Part shown: positions 10,786 through 21,905 of the stretch, one piece after another
How positions within the stretch are numbered: the stretch's first letter is position 1
How the letters are laid out: every line of letters starts with the position of its first letter
Origin: Adineta steineri
Lineage: Eukaryota > Rotifera > Eurotatoria > Adinetida > Adinetidae
Reading direction: 5' to 3'
NCBI GenBank assembly: GCA_905250115.1
Contig: CAJNOI010000015.1
Span: 189,283 to 253,282, forward strand
DNA: 64,000 nucleotides
Program-made: the position numbers and the translations under genes
The notes under the pieces: model-generated
Seen by the model: the letters and a program-made list of their open reading frames with translations, nothing else
What the model was told of the DNA's origin: nothing
Databases searched by the model: none

Positions 10786-12252
10786 CTAAATGAATAATGG
10801 GAGGTAAAGACATGGTACAAATGAATAGAGTGAATAGCGAATCGATATTGCATGTGGCTAAAGTAGTGAAATAAATGTTGTTCTACCGGGTGTGTTGAGC
10901 TTATGAATAAAATTATGAGCTTTTATACGATTTTTTATGCTGAGCAGTGTGCAATCATGTTTTGAGAAAACCTAGACTGAAAAAAAAGTACCAAGGCTGA
11001 ACTAGGAATACAAAGTTTTTGGCTATGTGTTGCTTTAGTTTCTGAATATTTGAGAAAGAAGGAAAAATATTTCGGTTAATGAAAAGTAGTATGTAAACTA
11101 TTTCTGGGAAAAAAATTGCGAAGAATAGTATTATGTACCCAAATAGCAATGTATTGCAGTGAATGGTTTAGAGCTTAGTAAAGTATGGTGCAACGCTTTT
11201 TAGTATTCTATAGGTATGACGAAAGATAGTTTTTTATCGGTAGTTGGTATACAGTTTTCTTTACGTTCATTAGTCAGACTCGATATGTGTTTTACTTTAA
11301 AACTCTGGTTGAGTTATCGAACTTGGTCTTATTGGTGTGTATGATTAATATAAGTGAGAATATATACTGATTTCGATGCAACTATAGGGTTGTGTTGATG
11401 GAGCTACATTGATTTATAAAAAGTGAAAAACAACTCAAATAATCTATTCTATAATGTTAGACTCATTGTGAAAAGAAGATAAATGCATGCTAAGACGTCA
11501 TATAAGAAAACAGCGTTGACGAATTATTTACGAAATTCCGTTCTTGATAAGCTGTGCTTCAAATTAAATTCATTCCGAAACAGCGTTTTTTGGTAAAAAA
11601 TTTGCTTTAGAAGTAGTATTCCTTAGAGAAATAGTCCATCTTGATAGTATGGATGCGAATGATATGGTTGGATGAGAATATGGATGCTGTTGTGAGTCAG
11701 TCTTCTCTCCATCCATATTCACCGTTACCTGTATCCATATTCGCATATGCTCTTAAAGGAGTGTTTATCGAAATTATTTCTCAAGGAAGTATCGAGGAGA
11801 TTATTCGCAACAAGACAAGCTAGTGTATAGAAGGTTAATTTCTGTTAAAAGCTGATTTTCATGATGGAAATGGTATTTAAAAAAAAAGGTGCTCACATAC
11901 TGGTAAAATGCAAATAATAAGATTTTATTTCTTTCTTTCTTTCTTATCTAAACACTGTATGTTTATGACATTATACCTTGTTTGAAACGTGGTATATTAA
12001 GAAGAAATTGAATAGAAAGAAGAAAAGGAACTGGTTTTCTAAGTATCAGGATACTATTTTTTATATTGTCATAATATAAGAAGTGAATTCTGGGGGAGAG
12101 AGGGATAACTGATGAATTATTTTAAGTGACAAATAGTTTATTCACGTATATTTTATTGAAGTCATTCAACTTGCATAAAAAATGTAGGAATGAAAAATAA
12201 TTTGAGAGGTGATGGATAAAAATTAGGCGATCATGATAGAAAAAAGTTTACT
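10786..12252 (-). other. Possible long first intron of the LRR gene, or intergenic
   Basis: No further LRR exon was found in these 1.47 kb on the minus strand. If the F-box-like exon at 12253-12404 belongs to the LRR gene this is one intron, some twenty times longer than its neighbours. It contains an imperfect hairpin near 11647-11752 and otherwise featureless AT-rich DNA. Confidence 0.4.
11647..11752. repeat. Imperfect foldback built on GAATATGGAT / ATCCATATTC
   Basis: Two copies of TATGGATG-like sequence on the left (11648-11690) are answered by two inverted copies (CCATCCATATTC and TATCCATATTCGCAT) on the right (11709-11749). A similar hairpin with AGTATGGAT and ATCCATACT lies at 27576-27654. 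No target duplication was recognised. Confidence 0.45.
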
Positions 12253-12404
12253 TGATATCGATCATAGCTGTCTACAATGCTGTTGAGCCGTTGACATACG
12301 TTTCTCATGGAGCATAGGATTGTAAGATACGACTGATGATCAAGAATTCGGTAGACAAGTTCTACCGGTAATGTAAGGAAATTGGTGACAATTTGATTTG
12401 CCAT
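12253..12404 (-). CDS. F-box-like first exon, possibly of the LRR gene, with an apparent frameshift
   Basis: Minus-strand ATG at 12404 opens MANQIVTNFLTLPVELVYRI followed by LDHQSYLTILCSMR, which resembles the F-box start (LPVELVYRIL) seen on rotifer LRR proteins. After Met-Arg the expected continuation NVCQRLNSIVDSYDRYQ is present but one base out of frame: the segment measures 152 nt where 153 are needed. Its 3' end (CAA then GTAAAC) would be a phase 0 donor, matching the phase 0 LRR exons. Either a real one-base deletion has broken this exon, or the assembly lost a base, or the exon ends earlier at the GTATGT that the deletion creates, in which case a further exon must restore phase. F-box proteins bring LRR-bound targets to SCF ubiquitin ligases. 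The link to 7845-10785 is inferred from order, strand and phase. Confidence 0.5.
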
Positions 12405-14811
12405 CTTAGATTGTTGATGAAATGCGTGCTGTGCAGGTTTATATGTTAGTTATATATATAGTATTCGCGGTCTTATCATAAAATGAGTGAATATTTGTTT
12501 TGTGTCATAGATTTCACATAATGTTGTAATTACTTGTTGAAAGAAAAAAATGAAAAAGAATGATATTAACAAAAAAATGACAAAATCAAGATAATAATTG
12601 TAAGCAATGTTTTTGTTAAGATTGTTTTATCGATATAAAATGGTGTATAATAGACATGAATGATGTGCTTTCGGTTATAATCAACAAAAGCTAAATGACT
12701 TTCTTTGTTATTTATTTTCATTTAAAATTTATATTGACATTTGATCGTAAAATCAAATATACATATTTTGTAAGATGGTACAGAATTTGTTCTCATGAAA
12801 TAGAGTCGGACATGGAAGTCGAAGAAAAAATAAGACTGTTAGTTTCATGGTTGACGAATTTTACCATAATTTGATCTGTTGTTAGATGAATTTGTTTGAA
12901 AAATTAAAAATGTTTTGCTTCATATATTGAATTTTTTTCAAATACGATTATGCATAGAAATGTTTATTTGTTTTTATTAGGAACAGGAAAATTGTAAATA
13001 AAACTGCTACAGCTTTTATTCTATTAGAAATATCAAAATAAATCTTCGCTATAGTATGAAGTTTTCGTCCCGATTAATTTATATAATTTTATATACACTT
13101 CTATATTGATCATATACAGAGTAATTTCGTTAAAATCTCTTATCATCAGAAATAAAGAGATCATTCGAAAGAACTTTTCAAGAAAAATTATTTTTTTCAA
13201 TTAATTGCTTTCAGAATACGCAGTCATCTATGTCAGTGTAGACGTGAAGTGAGAGTAACTCAGTTAAACTGCTTCTAATTATTTGACTTATAGTATGACT
13301 ATTGATTATATGTACCGTACCCTATTCAACTTATAGTGAACAAGACTAGTTTTAGAAGTCGAATGAAGTCATTCCAACTGGTACTTAGTTAATTACTAAG
13401 AATTTGGGATCAATGGCTCGAGTCTCTTTTAGGAACATATAGAAAACAAAAAATGTCAAATATTACATTTTGATTGTTCATAAAAATAGGTTGACATTTA
13501 GTGAACAATCTAATCCACCAATTCTTGTTGGTTTTCTTATTCTAAATACAATTAAATTGAATAAATGTATCTATTGTTATTGAAATATTTTTAAACATTC
13601 ATATTTAATCGACTGTTTTTCTGTCAAAATACGTCTGTCTATCTTGACTTTTATTTAATAAAAGTTCTTGAAAACATTTTCTAATCTGCTTTACGTCAAC
13701 TGAATTAGTGTAATAAATTTAATGTATGTTGTAAATTTAGTCAATAATGAATTCTAGGTTAATAATTCTTTTTTTAGAAAACTTGTCAAGTAAATAAAAT
13801 ACAATCTATGTTGAAATATTTGTATCAAAAAAAAAAGCTAAATTGTGTAGATTTACATGTATTTCTAAAATAATCAAAATATTTTTCCTGTTATAAGGAA
13901 AAAATATATATCAGGCATTTGTTCATATCTACGAAAAAGATATTTAAACATAAATAGATGTATAGTGTTGTATTGATTCGTGTCAGGTAAATCTTTGCGA
14001 ATAGTGACATTATTATATAAAAATGTGGTTAAAATTGTCCTATTTGTTTCGACAAGATGAGTTATTCATTGTGTCAGTTTGAAAAGTGTTTTGCAAAAGT
14101 AATTATCTTTACATCAAGGTAAAATGTTCTTTTTTTTTGTATTTAAATCATGAAGAAAAATCAGGAAGTAGTGACAAAGTTCCTATTATATTTTTTCATC
14201 ATGTTAAAGTCCTTTTGACCTAGATTTACGTTGTTCATTATTTTATTGATAAAATGTGAATATACATACGAGAAAATTAATCTAGTCTGATAAGATATCT
14301 GAGTTCACATTTTTGTCGTCTGTCATATTATCATAATAACATCTGTTAATTAAGTAATGTTCAGAAATTATTGCGTTGTTTATATTAATTCTTTTTATGT
14401 GCTGAAATGGTTTTGAAAATTTTTAGAATGCTACATTGTTTTAAGAAAGTTTTTAATTATCAATTTTCAATAGTATGAACTATATAGTAAAGTTCAATTT
14501 AAATTTAATAATACAGTAAATAAACATAAAACATTAACTAACACAATTTCTATATTAATAAGCTGAATATTAACTATGAATGATTATTTTTTTTTCTATA
14601 ATGAATTATATAAATGAAATTAAGACTTTAAAAAATTAAAATTTTTTTTCAACTGTCATACTCAAAATGACGTTTCCTTTTGTCGGATTTGTCAATCTGA
14701 ATATATATGCGTAGGAAAAACTGTTATATAAATAACAGTAGATAACATCGTGTTTTCTATCACTTCGCATTTGTATTTGTTAACAATAAGACTATACACA
14801 TAATAAAAACA
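12405..14811. other. Intergenic DNA between divergent genes
   Basis: 2.4 kb of very AT-rich DNA between the F-box-like exon (minus) and the receptor at 14812 (plus). Homopolymer A/T runs are common; no open frame with a domain, no tandem array and no RNA gene was recognised. Confidence 0.4.
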
Positions 14812-15893
14812 ATGGCAACATCACTTGCTGAAGCTCAACAAGATATGTCTTTATATGGTCTATCAACTTTTCTTGCATTTGGTACAATTGGAAATGTTTT
14901 ATTGATTTGTATTCTTGTTCAACGTACACATCGAAGAAATTCCTGTTCACTCTATTTACTTTCAGCTACAATTGTTAATTTGATTCTTATTGAATGCATC
15001 TTACCAGTAGCTGTTTATTCGGCAAAAAGTGTTGATCCACAAAATGTTTCATTGACTTGGTGTAAAATTCGTAGTTATTTATTTAATGCTTTACTTATGC
15101 TTTATCGTTGGTATAAAATGGCTGCTGGTATTGATCGTGCAGCTATGTGTAGTCGCCATGCATGGATACGTTCATTTAGTCAACCTCGTATTGCTTTGCG
15201 AACCATTTTAATTATAACAACTATTTGGCTTATCATACCTATTCATTTAGGTGTCTTTTTTCGGATTGAATCAGGTCATTGTGTACCTCAATCCGGTAAT
15301 TATGCAAAGTTTTTTAGTGTATATTCAATTTTAATTTCTGGATGGTCACCACCAACAGTTATGGCAATATTTGGTGTTATTGCCTATCGAAATTTGAAAA
15401 AAGTATGAGAAAATAATTTAATAAATTAATATTTAGTTCTATGAAATACTTTTAGATAAGAACACGAATTCGTCCAACTCATATTGGCGATAATCAACCG
15501 GCTGCCATTACAGGAACAATAAATCAGCAACGTGTCGGTAGACGAGATCAACAATTAATAATATTACTTATGTGTGAAGTTCTTCTTTATATTAGCACTA
15601 ATTTACTTTATTCAATTAATATAACTTATCAAGCAATAACATCAAATGATCAAAAAACTTCTGATCGTCTTCGTATTGAATCATTTATTTCATATTTTTC
15701 AACACCATTTCTTATTATAATTAATAATTGTGCACCATTTTATCTTTATTTATGTGTTTCAAGTAAATTTAGACAAGATGTAAAAGATTTATTCCTCTCC
15801 TGTTATCATTGTCGTCGTCATGTTACAATCGTACAACACGATTTACGTACAAAAACCCATGCTATTACAATACAACCAATAGTTTCACATTGA
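14812..15893 (+). CDS. Class A-like G-protein coupled receptor
   Basis: Two exons, 14812-15402 and 15456-15893, joined phase 0 across a 53-nt intron, give 342 residues. TM1 contains FGTIGNVLLICILV, where the GN pair is the conserved TM1 Asn. The Cys of SLTWCKIRSYL is the one that pairs with loop 2, and GIDRAAMCSRH takes the place of the DRY box. Loop 3 is short and basic (RTRIRP, RRDQQ). TM7 holds INNCAPFYLYL, lacking a canonical NPxxY. This matches the divergent rhodopsin-like receptors that are numerous in bdelloids and whose ligands are unknown. The ATG lies about 40 nt after a TATA-like ATATAAATA, consistent with a compact promoter. Confidence 0.8.
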
Positions 15894-17449
15894 ATTCATT
15901 ATGAACTAATATAAAATAAACTTTTAATATTTTTCTTTTATGAATATTTTATCTATATTTGTTTCCACAATAAAATATACAAGCATTCATTATCAAGATT
16001 CTATATCATTACTGGTAGTCATACTATATGTGTACTCAGAATGATTTGTCTTACAGTTATAGAATCAGACATTTCTATAACTGGAATGTATATTTTTAGT
16101 CAAAATCTTATATTAAAATTTTGCACTTCTTCATTTGTAAAATAAGCCAAGAGAGAGATTATGAAACAAAGTTCAAGTGTACTCGCTTGGAATGTTCATA
16201 ATGCAACACTATTTTTTCAATCTAACATTTTTATGAAAAAAATATTCATATCGAAAATAACTACTAGTTACAACCTCGTTTAGTTTGATCTGATAGACAA
16301 TTTCCCTCACTTGATTTTTCTAATAAAAACATAATTGAAAAAGTAGCACTTCTTTGTTCTTCAGAAGCACTATCAACTACCGTGAAGGTTCAAAAAAGCA
16401 TGGTCATATTTCTTTTTACACATAAACGAATAATAGGGATATTCTAAAAATTTTTTCTCATATCGATTTTTTTTACTGATCATTTTGGTGAAAGACTTTT
16501 TGATTTTCAGTGAGTAATGACAATGCTCACTGTACTAAAAAGTAGAGAAAAAGTTTGGCTAATTTTCACGTTATTTCACAACATCTGAAAGATGTTCTAT
16601 ATACCATTCGATGCAGAATTTAATGGGCTACATTTGCATATAAAACACTTCTATTTGTATTGTAGTTAACTAATTATTAATGGTTAGTTAATCGTTAATA
16701 TAGTTTTGATACTTTTTTAGATTCCAACTAAACCATTCGAAAGAGCATAAAAAACTGGACAAAATTCGATATAAGAGAAAATTTTTAGAATATCCTTATT
16801 ATTCGTTTATGTGTAAAAACAAAAAAATGACCATGTTTTTTTGAACCCTCTCAGTATCATTGATTTTAGTTTTTATATATATATATACCTCTTGACTTTA
16901 AATAAATGTCACGTAAAATTTCGATGCTGGAAAATCAAGGAACACGAGACATACTTAGAAACAACAAAGAAACAAGACAATTTATACTTTTCTTTAAAGA
17001 TAAAAATAGTTTTCCCTAACTATGCAGATAATTTAAACTTGTTTTTCAATACATTCATGTCTATATGATAAAACACGTTCAATTAGAATAAATCTTTGAT
17101 TCAAATATAAAAAAAACAAAAACAAATTTTAATTATTTCATTTCAATATTATTCATAAGTAATCGTGAACAATCAAATGTTGACAAATAGAATTTGTTTT
17201 TTCTTACTTGTTTGATTTGACTCTCTCTCTCTCGGTAATAAGTACTATCGCTTAAGAAAAAAGAATCATGATAATATACAATTTTTTTCTCTCCTATTCT
17301 TTGATACATACACGCATGACGCACACATACAAATAGCAAGACAAGCAAAGTGAAAAAAGAAAAAAAACAAAGAAGTAGAAGAACAACAACAACAACATTC
17401 AACAAAACCAAATGAGAAACACTTTTTATTTCTCTTAATTATCTTCGTA
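15894..17449. other. Intergenic DNA with one inverted-repeat element
   Basis: Convergent 3' flanks of the receptor and of pinin. The middle holds the inverted-repeat element at 16387-16847. On the pinin side (17100-17410) the DNA is rich in A/T tracts with a GA/CT microsatellite near 17222-17235. Open frames such as 17133-17411 are low-complexity shadows. Confidence 0.45.
16387..16847. mobile_element. Non-autonomous DNA element with 80-bp terminal inverted repeats
   Basis: The left arm 16387-16466 begins GGTTCAAAAAAGCATGGTCA. The right arm 16766-16847 is its inverted copy, ending TGACCATG then TTTTTTTGAACC. The arms share long identical blocks, such as ACACATAAACGAATAAT and ATATTCTAAAAATTTT, with a few indels. 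The 300-bp centre has no open frame. This is the structure of a MITE; no target duplication is evident next to the ends, so the superfamily is unassigned. Confidence 0.75.
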
Positions 17450-18565
17450 TTAATCATCAGTCATTGATTGATCATCATGTTTATTTGTTGTTTCTGTTTC
17501 ATCATAAATAACTGTGCGCGCTGATTTCGGTAAACTTGTACTATTATTAGTATTTGATTGTTCAACATTAGAATTAGTTGTTGTATTAACAATTTCACTT
17601 TTTATTTCTGGTGCTGATAAAGTTATTTCATCAGGTAAATCCGCTAATGTATCATCATCATCATCATCATCTAAATCATGATGTTCATTTAATTTTCGTT
17701 TTTTATTACTGATATTTTCATCATCATCATCATTTATATTCGTTGAATCATCGAGTAGATCCAATTCACGTTGACAATCTCGTTTAAATTCTTCCAATTC
17801 TTTATCAATATCAAGTTGAGTTTCTTGAAATTTTTTTTCTAATACATCATCAATTGGACCTTTTGGTAAATAGAAAATATACGGTTTAGTTTTTGTACGA
17901 ATAAAATTTCTTAATGGTAAATGATTTTTTTCATAGGTTGCTATACGTTGCATAATTTCAAGTTTAATATTAACTAATTTTAATTGTTGTTGACAAGTTT
18001 TTTTATTTGCTAATAATTCTGTTCGTTCATGTTTTTTATCTTCACGTTCTTTTTCTTGTTTTTCTTCTAAACGTTTTTCAATTTCTTGTCGTTTTATTCC
18101 AAGTGTTTGTCCATTATAAGCATTAGCTTCGGCTTTAAATTTATTTAATGTACCTAATATAACTCCGAACATACGACGATTACGTCCAGTTGATTCTTGA
18201 TCACGATTAACAAGCGATATAAGATCATCTTTTGTTTTTATGATTTTATTTGTTGGTACAATAGATGAATGAAGAGATTTTGATGAATCATCAAAATTAT
18301 TTTCTGGTAAAGATGTATTATTATGTTCATCATAGGATGATGATGATACTCGAGAACGTTTGGCATTTATGGGTGAATCATTTGACGATGGATGATCATT
18401 TGTTGAAAATGTTCGTTGGTTATTTGTTGAAGACGTTGTTATACGAAAATGGGGTGGAACATAGGATTGTTTAAGACGTACATCAATATCTTGTATTTTT
18501 GACCATAATTCTTGACGAGCTGAACGTAAATCTTCTGAAGATGAATTTGTAGTTGCACTACTCAT
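17450..18565 (-). CDS. PNN: Pinin homologue (splicing-associated nuclear protein)
   Basis: Single-exon minus-strand gene of 371 residues. Residues about 10-40 (RQELWSKIQDIDVRLKQ) match the pinin N-terminus. Residues about 125-270 are the pinin/SDK/MemA domain: NRRMFGVILGTLNKFKAEA, a charged helix from IKRQEIEKRLEEKQEKERE onward, then NFIRTKTKPYIFYLPKGP. The C-terminal third is acidic, with Asp runs, and lacks the long RS tail of vertebrate pinin, which is about twice as long. In animals pinin sits in nuclear speckles with the exon-junction-associated PSAP/RNPS1 machinery and influences splicing; the desmosomal role is vertebrate. The start ATG follows AT-rich leader directly, and no intron is needed to keep the frame. 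Confidence 0.9.
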   Translation of the reverse strand: MSSATTNSSSEDLRSARQELWSKIQDIDVRLKQSYVPPHFRITTSSTNNQRTFSTNDHPSSNDSPINAKRSRVSSSSYDEHNNTSLPENNFDDSSKSLHSSIVPTNKIIKTKDDLISLVNRDQESTGRNRRMFGVILGTLNKFKAEANAYNGQTLGIKRQEIEKRLEEKQEKEREDKKHERTELLANKKTCQQQLKLVNIKLEIMQRIATYEKNHLPLRNFIRTKTKPYIFYLPKGPIDDVLEKKFQETQLDIDKELEEFKRDCQRELDLLDDSTNINDDDDENISNKKRKLNEHHDLDDDDDDDTLADLPDEITLSAPEIKSEIVNTTTNSNVEQSNTNNSTSLPKSARTVIYDETETTNKHDDQSMTDD

Positions 18566-19875
18566 TATTGATTTTTATTTATATCTATAATAAAAAATTT
18601 CAAAAAAATGTGTTTATAAAATGTTGAAATAACCGATGGCTGAATGAATTGATCGGCCATGATGGTTAAACAAGAGAGAACGAAGATTAAATAACCAATG
18701 ATGAAATAGAAAAGATTTTATTGAAATAAAGATTATTTCTTTCTATTAAAATTTAGTAATACGAATAAATGAAAATGAAAATAATATATAAAAACTAAGA
18801 AATAAACAAAAATATAACATGATCGAAAACTTATCAAATAGCGACATCTCTTTCGTATATCAAATTAAGTAATTGATTGTTTTTATTCGTATCGAAGATT
18901 GATACTTCTATGTAGGACGCCAATTATACGATATTTTCATTGAAATTCGATGACGTATCAGAAAATATCGATAATATATATATAACTTTGCTAGAATTTA
19001 ACTTTTAGGTGTCTTATCTTCAATTCAGCTATAGTAGGACAATATCTATGTACGTTCCTGTGCATCATGATTATTCAAATACATGTAACTTCTTGAGTTA
19101 ACGAGTTTCTTTCGGTTACATTGATAATCAGTTCATATTCAATAACTGATGTCAATAAAACTTTCTGTACAATCAACATGAGATATTCACAACTGAATAA
19201 CTTATATTTTTCAATTCTGAATAATGAATATTTATGGATTGATACAATTCGATTGAATAAGTAGTAATGTTTGATAATTCACATAGGGTGACATTTATAT
19301 AAACGATGAAAAGTAAATCCTTATATTCTAATGTAAAACTCTTTTCTCAAACGTATCGTGACAGATCAGGCATTATATCATTTGGATGTGTCAAAAAAAG
19401 AAATAAAAACAATAACTACAGATTCGATAGTACTCTAATAACTCATTTATATATATAACCGGTCCATACAATTATTGGTTTCATAGATCACATTTATACT
19501 TCTGTATAAATGTCTTTTCTGATAATTATAAAATGAATTTATTCTGTATCGAAAGCAAATCATTTGATTAAATAAAAAACAAAAATCTAAGAATGTTAAT
19601 ATTATAAAAGTTTGATTATCTTCTATTAAGACTAAACACTATTTGAAGTTTTGTTTTTCATGAGATTGCTTATTTTATGATTTATTTTTGTGAAAGACGT
19701 CATCTATAATAATTAATATATTATCGAGAAGATTAACTATCACATTATTTTCAAAAATTATATTTAGACACTTCGCGTTTTCCTATTTTTTTTATATGCT
19801 CATTCTAGAGGAAGTTAAGTCATTAGTTATATATAAACTTCTTCAATCAACATTATTGAAATATTCTTCAGAAAT
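18566..19875. other. Intergenic DNA between divergent pinin and receptor genes
   Basis: AT-rich 1.3 kb containing the promoters of both neighbours. TATATATATA tracts occur at 18975-18983 and 19449-19457, and ATATATAAAC lies about 45 nt before the receptor ATG. No open frame or repeat array is supported. Confidence 0.4.
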
Positions 19876-20850
19876 ATGGCAGATTCTATCTATAATCAAT
19901 TAAGTCGATATACACAACCACCATTAATCATTTTGGGAACTATGGGAGCTATATTCAATCAAATTCTCTTTACTTCTCGAAAATCATTGCGAACAACTTC
20001 ATGTTCATTCTATTTTCGAGCACTTTCATTGAATGATTTTCTTGTTCTTTATATCTATGTACTTCTTCAATGGCTTGCTGATCAATATGGGTTTGATCCA
20101 ACAAAGAAGTTTGACTGGTATTGTAAGATGAAAACTTATTTACAAACTGTTCTTTATACTTTATCTCCATATTTTGTTGTTTTGGCTTGTTTTGATCGTT
20201 TATGTACGAGTTCAACACATGTTCGATTACGACGAATTGCAACTGTTCGTATTGCATCATTTCTTATTCCTGCTATGACTATATTTATTTTTGCTATTTT
20301 TTCTCATATGCCATTCTTTTATATATTGAATTCTTATCCAACAGGATCATATTGTACTCCGGCCTCTGTAGAATACAATAGAGTATTTGCTATACTTGTC
20401 GTTATAGCTTTAGGAATTGTACCTCCAATTTTAATGATGATTTTATGTATTACTACACTCATTCTTCTTCGTCGTCAACGTCGTCGAATAATGCCAATAA
20501 ATCAAGCACGATTACGTCAACGTGATAATCAGTTATTGAAAATGCTACTTCTCTATGTAGTATTTCATGTGATAACTACTATTCCGTTTAGTACAACATT
20601 ACTGATTGCTGTCTATCAAATATCATCAACATCACCCACAATAATTTTACTATACCGCTTATCAATTCTATTATTTAATACAAATTATTCAACAAGTTTC
20701 TATATTTATACACTTAGTACTCCATTTTATCGACAGGAATTATTTTGTTTAATTAAAGACACTGTGAAAAAATTCAATAGAATAATTCGACCCAATTATT
20801 ATCAACCAAAACTTCATATAACTGTTAATACACAATTGAAAAGATCATAA
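19876..20850 (+). CDS. Rhodopsin-like receptor, first of a tandem pair
   Basis: Intronless, 324 residues, with seven predicted helices. It is clearly paralogous to the gene at 21906: shared features are the N-terminal RYTQPPLIILGTMGAIFNQ, SCSFYFRALSLND in TM2, the FDWYCKMKTYL Cys region, VLACFDRLCTS at the end of TM3 in place of DRY, a basic loop 3 (RRQRRRIMPINQARLRQRDN) and TM7 ending NTNYSTSFYIYTL instead of NPxxY. The family is divergent class A, typical of rotifer-expanded receptors with probable peptide or chemosensory ligands, which remain unknown. No start ambiguity. Confidence 0.85.
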   Translation: MADSIYNQLSRYTQPPLIILGTMGAIFNQILFTSRKSLRTTSCSFYFRALSLNDFLVLYIYVLLQWLADQYGFDPTKKFDWYCKMKTYLQTVLYTLSPYFVVLACFDRLCTSSTHVRLRRIATVRIASFLIPAMTIFIFAIFSHMPFFYILNSYPTGSYCTPASVEYNRVFAILVVIALGIVPPILMMILCITTLILLRRQRRRIMPINQARLRQRDNQLLKMLLLYVVFHVITTIPFSTTLLIAVYQISSTSPTIILLYRLSILLFNTNYSTSFYIYTLSTPFYRQELFCLIKDTVKKFNRIIRPNYYQPKLHITVNTQLKRS

Positions 20851-21905
20851 TCGATCGTCTATTTAAAAACACTTTTTAACTATTGACATAAATCATTCAT
20901 TGTTAATGATACGTATTTTTGATTGTATGATTTATTTGCAATAAATTTTCAATGTCATAATAATAAAATAACTTTCAAAACAATTCGAAATCTTTACATT
21001 ATTATATACGACATATTGATATCATTGAACAAAGTAGATGAAGGAAAAGAGATTATTCGTAACAAAGTTTTGATGAAGGCATATATCTTATGTAATAAAA
21101 CAGTTTTGTAAAATAAGTATTCTTTATTAATTTTCTATTGCGATTTAGATAAATTGCTACTCAAAGTCATATTTTCAACAGAAATACAAAGTATTGATGA
21201 TATAATCGCTTTGAGAAATCTAGGATATAGTAAGAAGATCCCGCAATAATTATTATCTGCTATTAAAATGATATGTATATATTTAGCTGGAATCTAAAAA
21301 GCATTATCATAAAAGGTCATACAGCGTAGATTTAATCTCGCCAGGACGTGAATTTGGATGACGTCTTTTATGATTTTGCATGACGATTATTAAGACCGAT
21401 TAATGGAAAAAATAGGTTAAATATGATTTGTCAGACTTGATTTTCTCTTCGCAAATCCGCATAATGAGTCCGAATAATTTTCCATAACTATCGAAAACAA
21501 ACCAAACTTGAATTTATTGTCTTATGAGAAACTGTACTTTTTGAATACAAAGTAGAAAACTACGAAAAATTTTAATATTTATCTGTTTCGCTAAAATGTG
21601 TTGATCAAATATGGTATTATTGCAGACTCAGACACCATGAAAATTTTATTTTTGTTATGATTTTTTTGGAAGTCATAATAAACACGCTATACTTCTCAAA
21701 AATAACAATAATAATTGACATTGGAGATCAGATTAGTCTTTTTTTAGAAAATATATGCGTGCAAAAGTAATTAATGAAAAAATATCAACCATTTGCCAAT
21801 TTTATAATAATGAGCTTGATATGAACATATATAATATAATAAAAAGATAGACACTATTCTCATATATTGCTCACTATCAATAGAAGTAGGTGCAAAAAAA
21901 TAAAC
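20851..21905. other. Intergenic DNA between the tandem receptors
   Basis: About 1.05 kb. AATAAA signals for the upstream gene occur just after the stop. An imperfect inverted repeat (ATTATCATAAAAGGTCAT against ATGACGTCTTTTATGATT) lies near 21303-21380. The downstream promoter has ATATATAATATAATAAAAAG shortly before the start. No gene recognised. Confidence 0.4.

Noticed and set aside
10955-11149. Minus-strand 64-residue hydrophobic frame as an N-terminal exon of the LRR gene
   Set aside because: Phe/Ile-rich translation of A/T tracts, no donor in the right phase, no domain.
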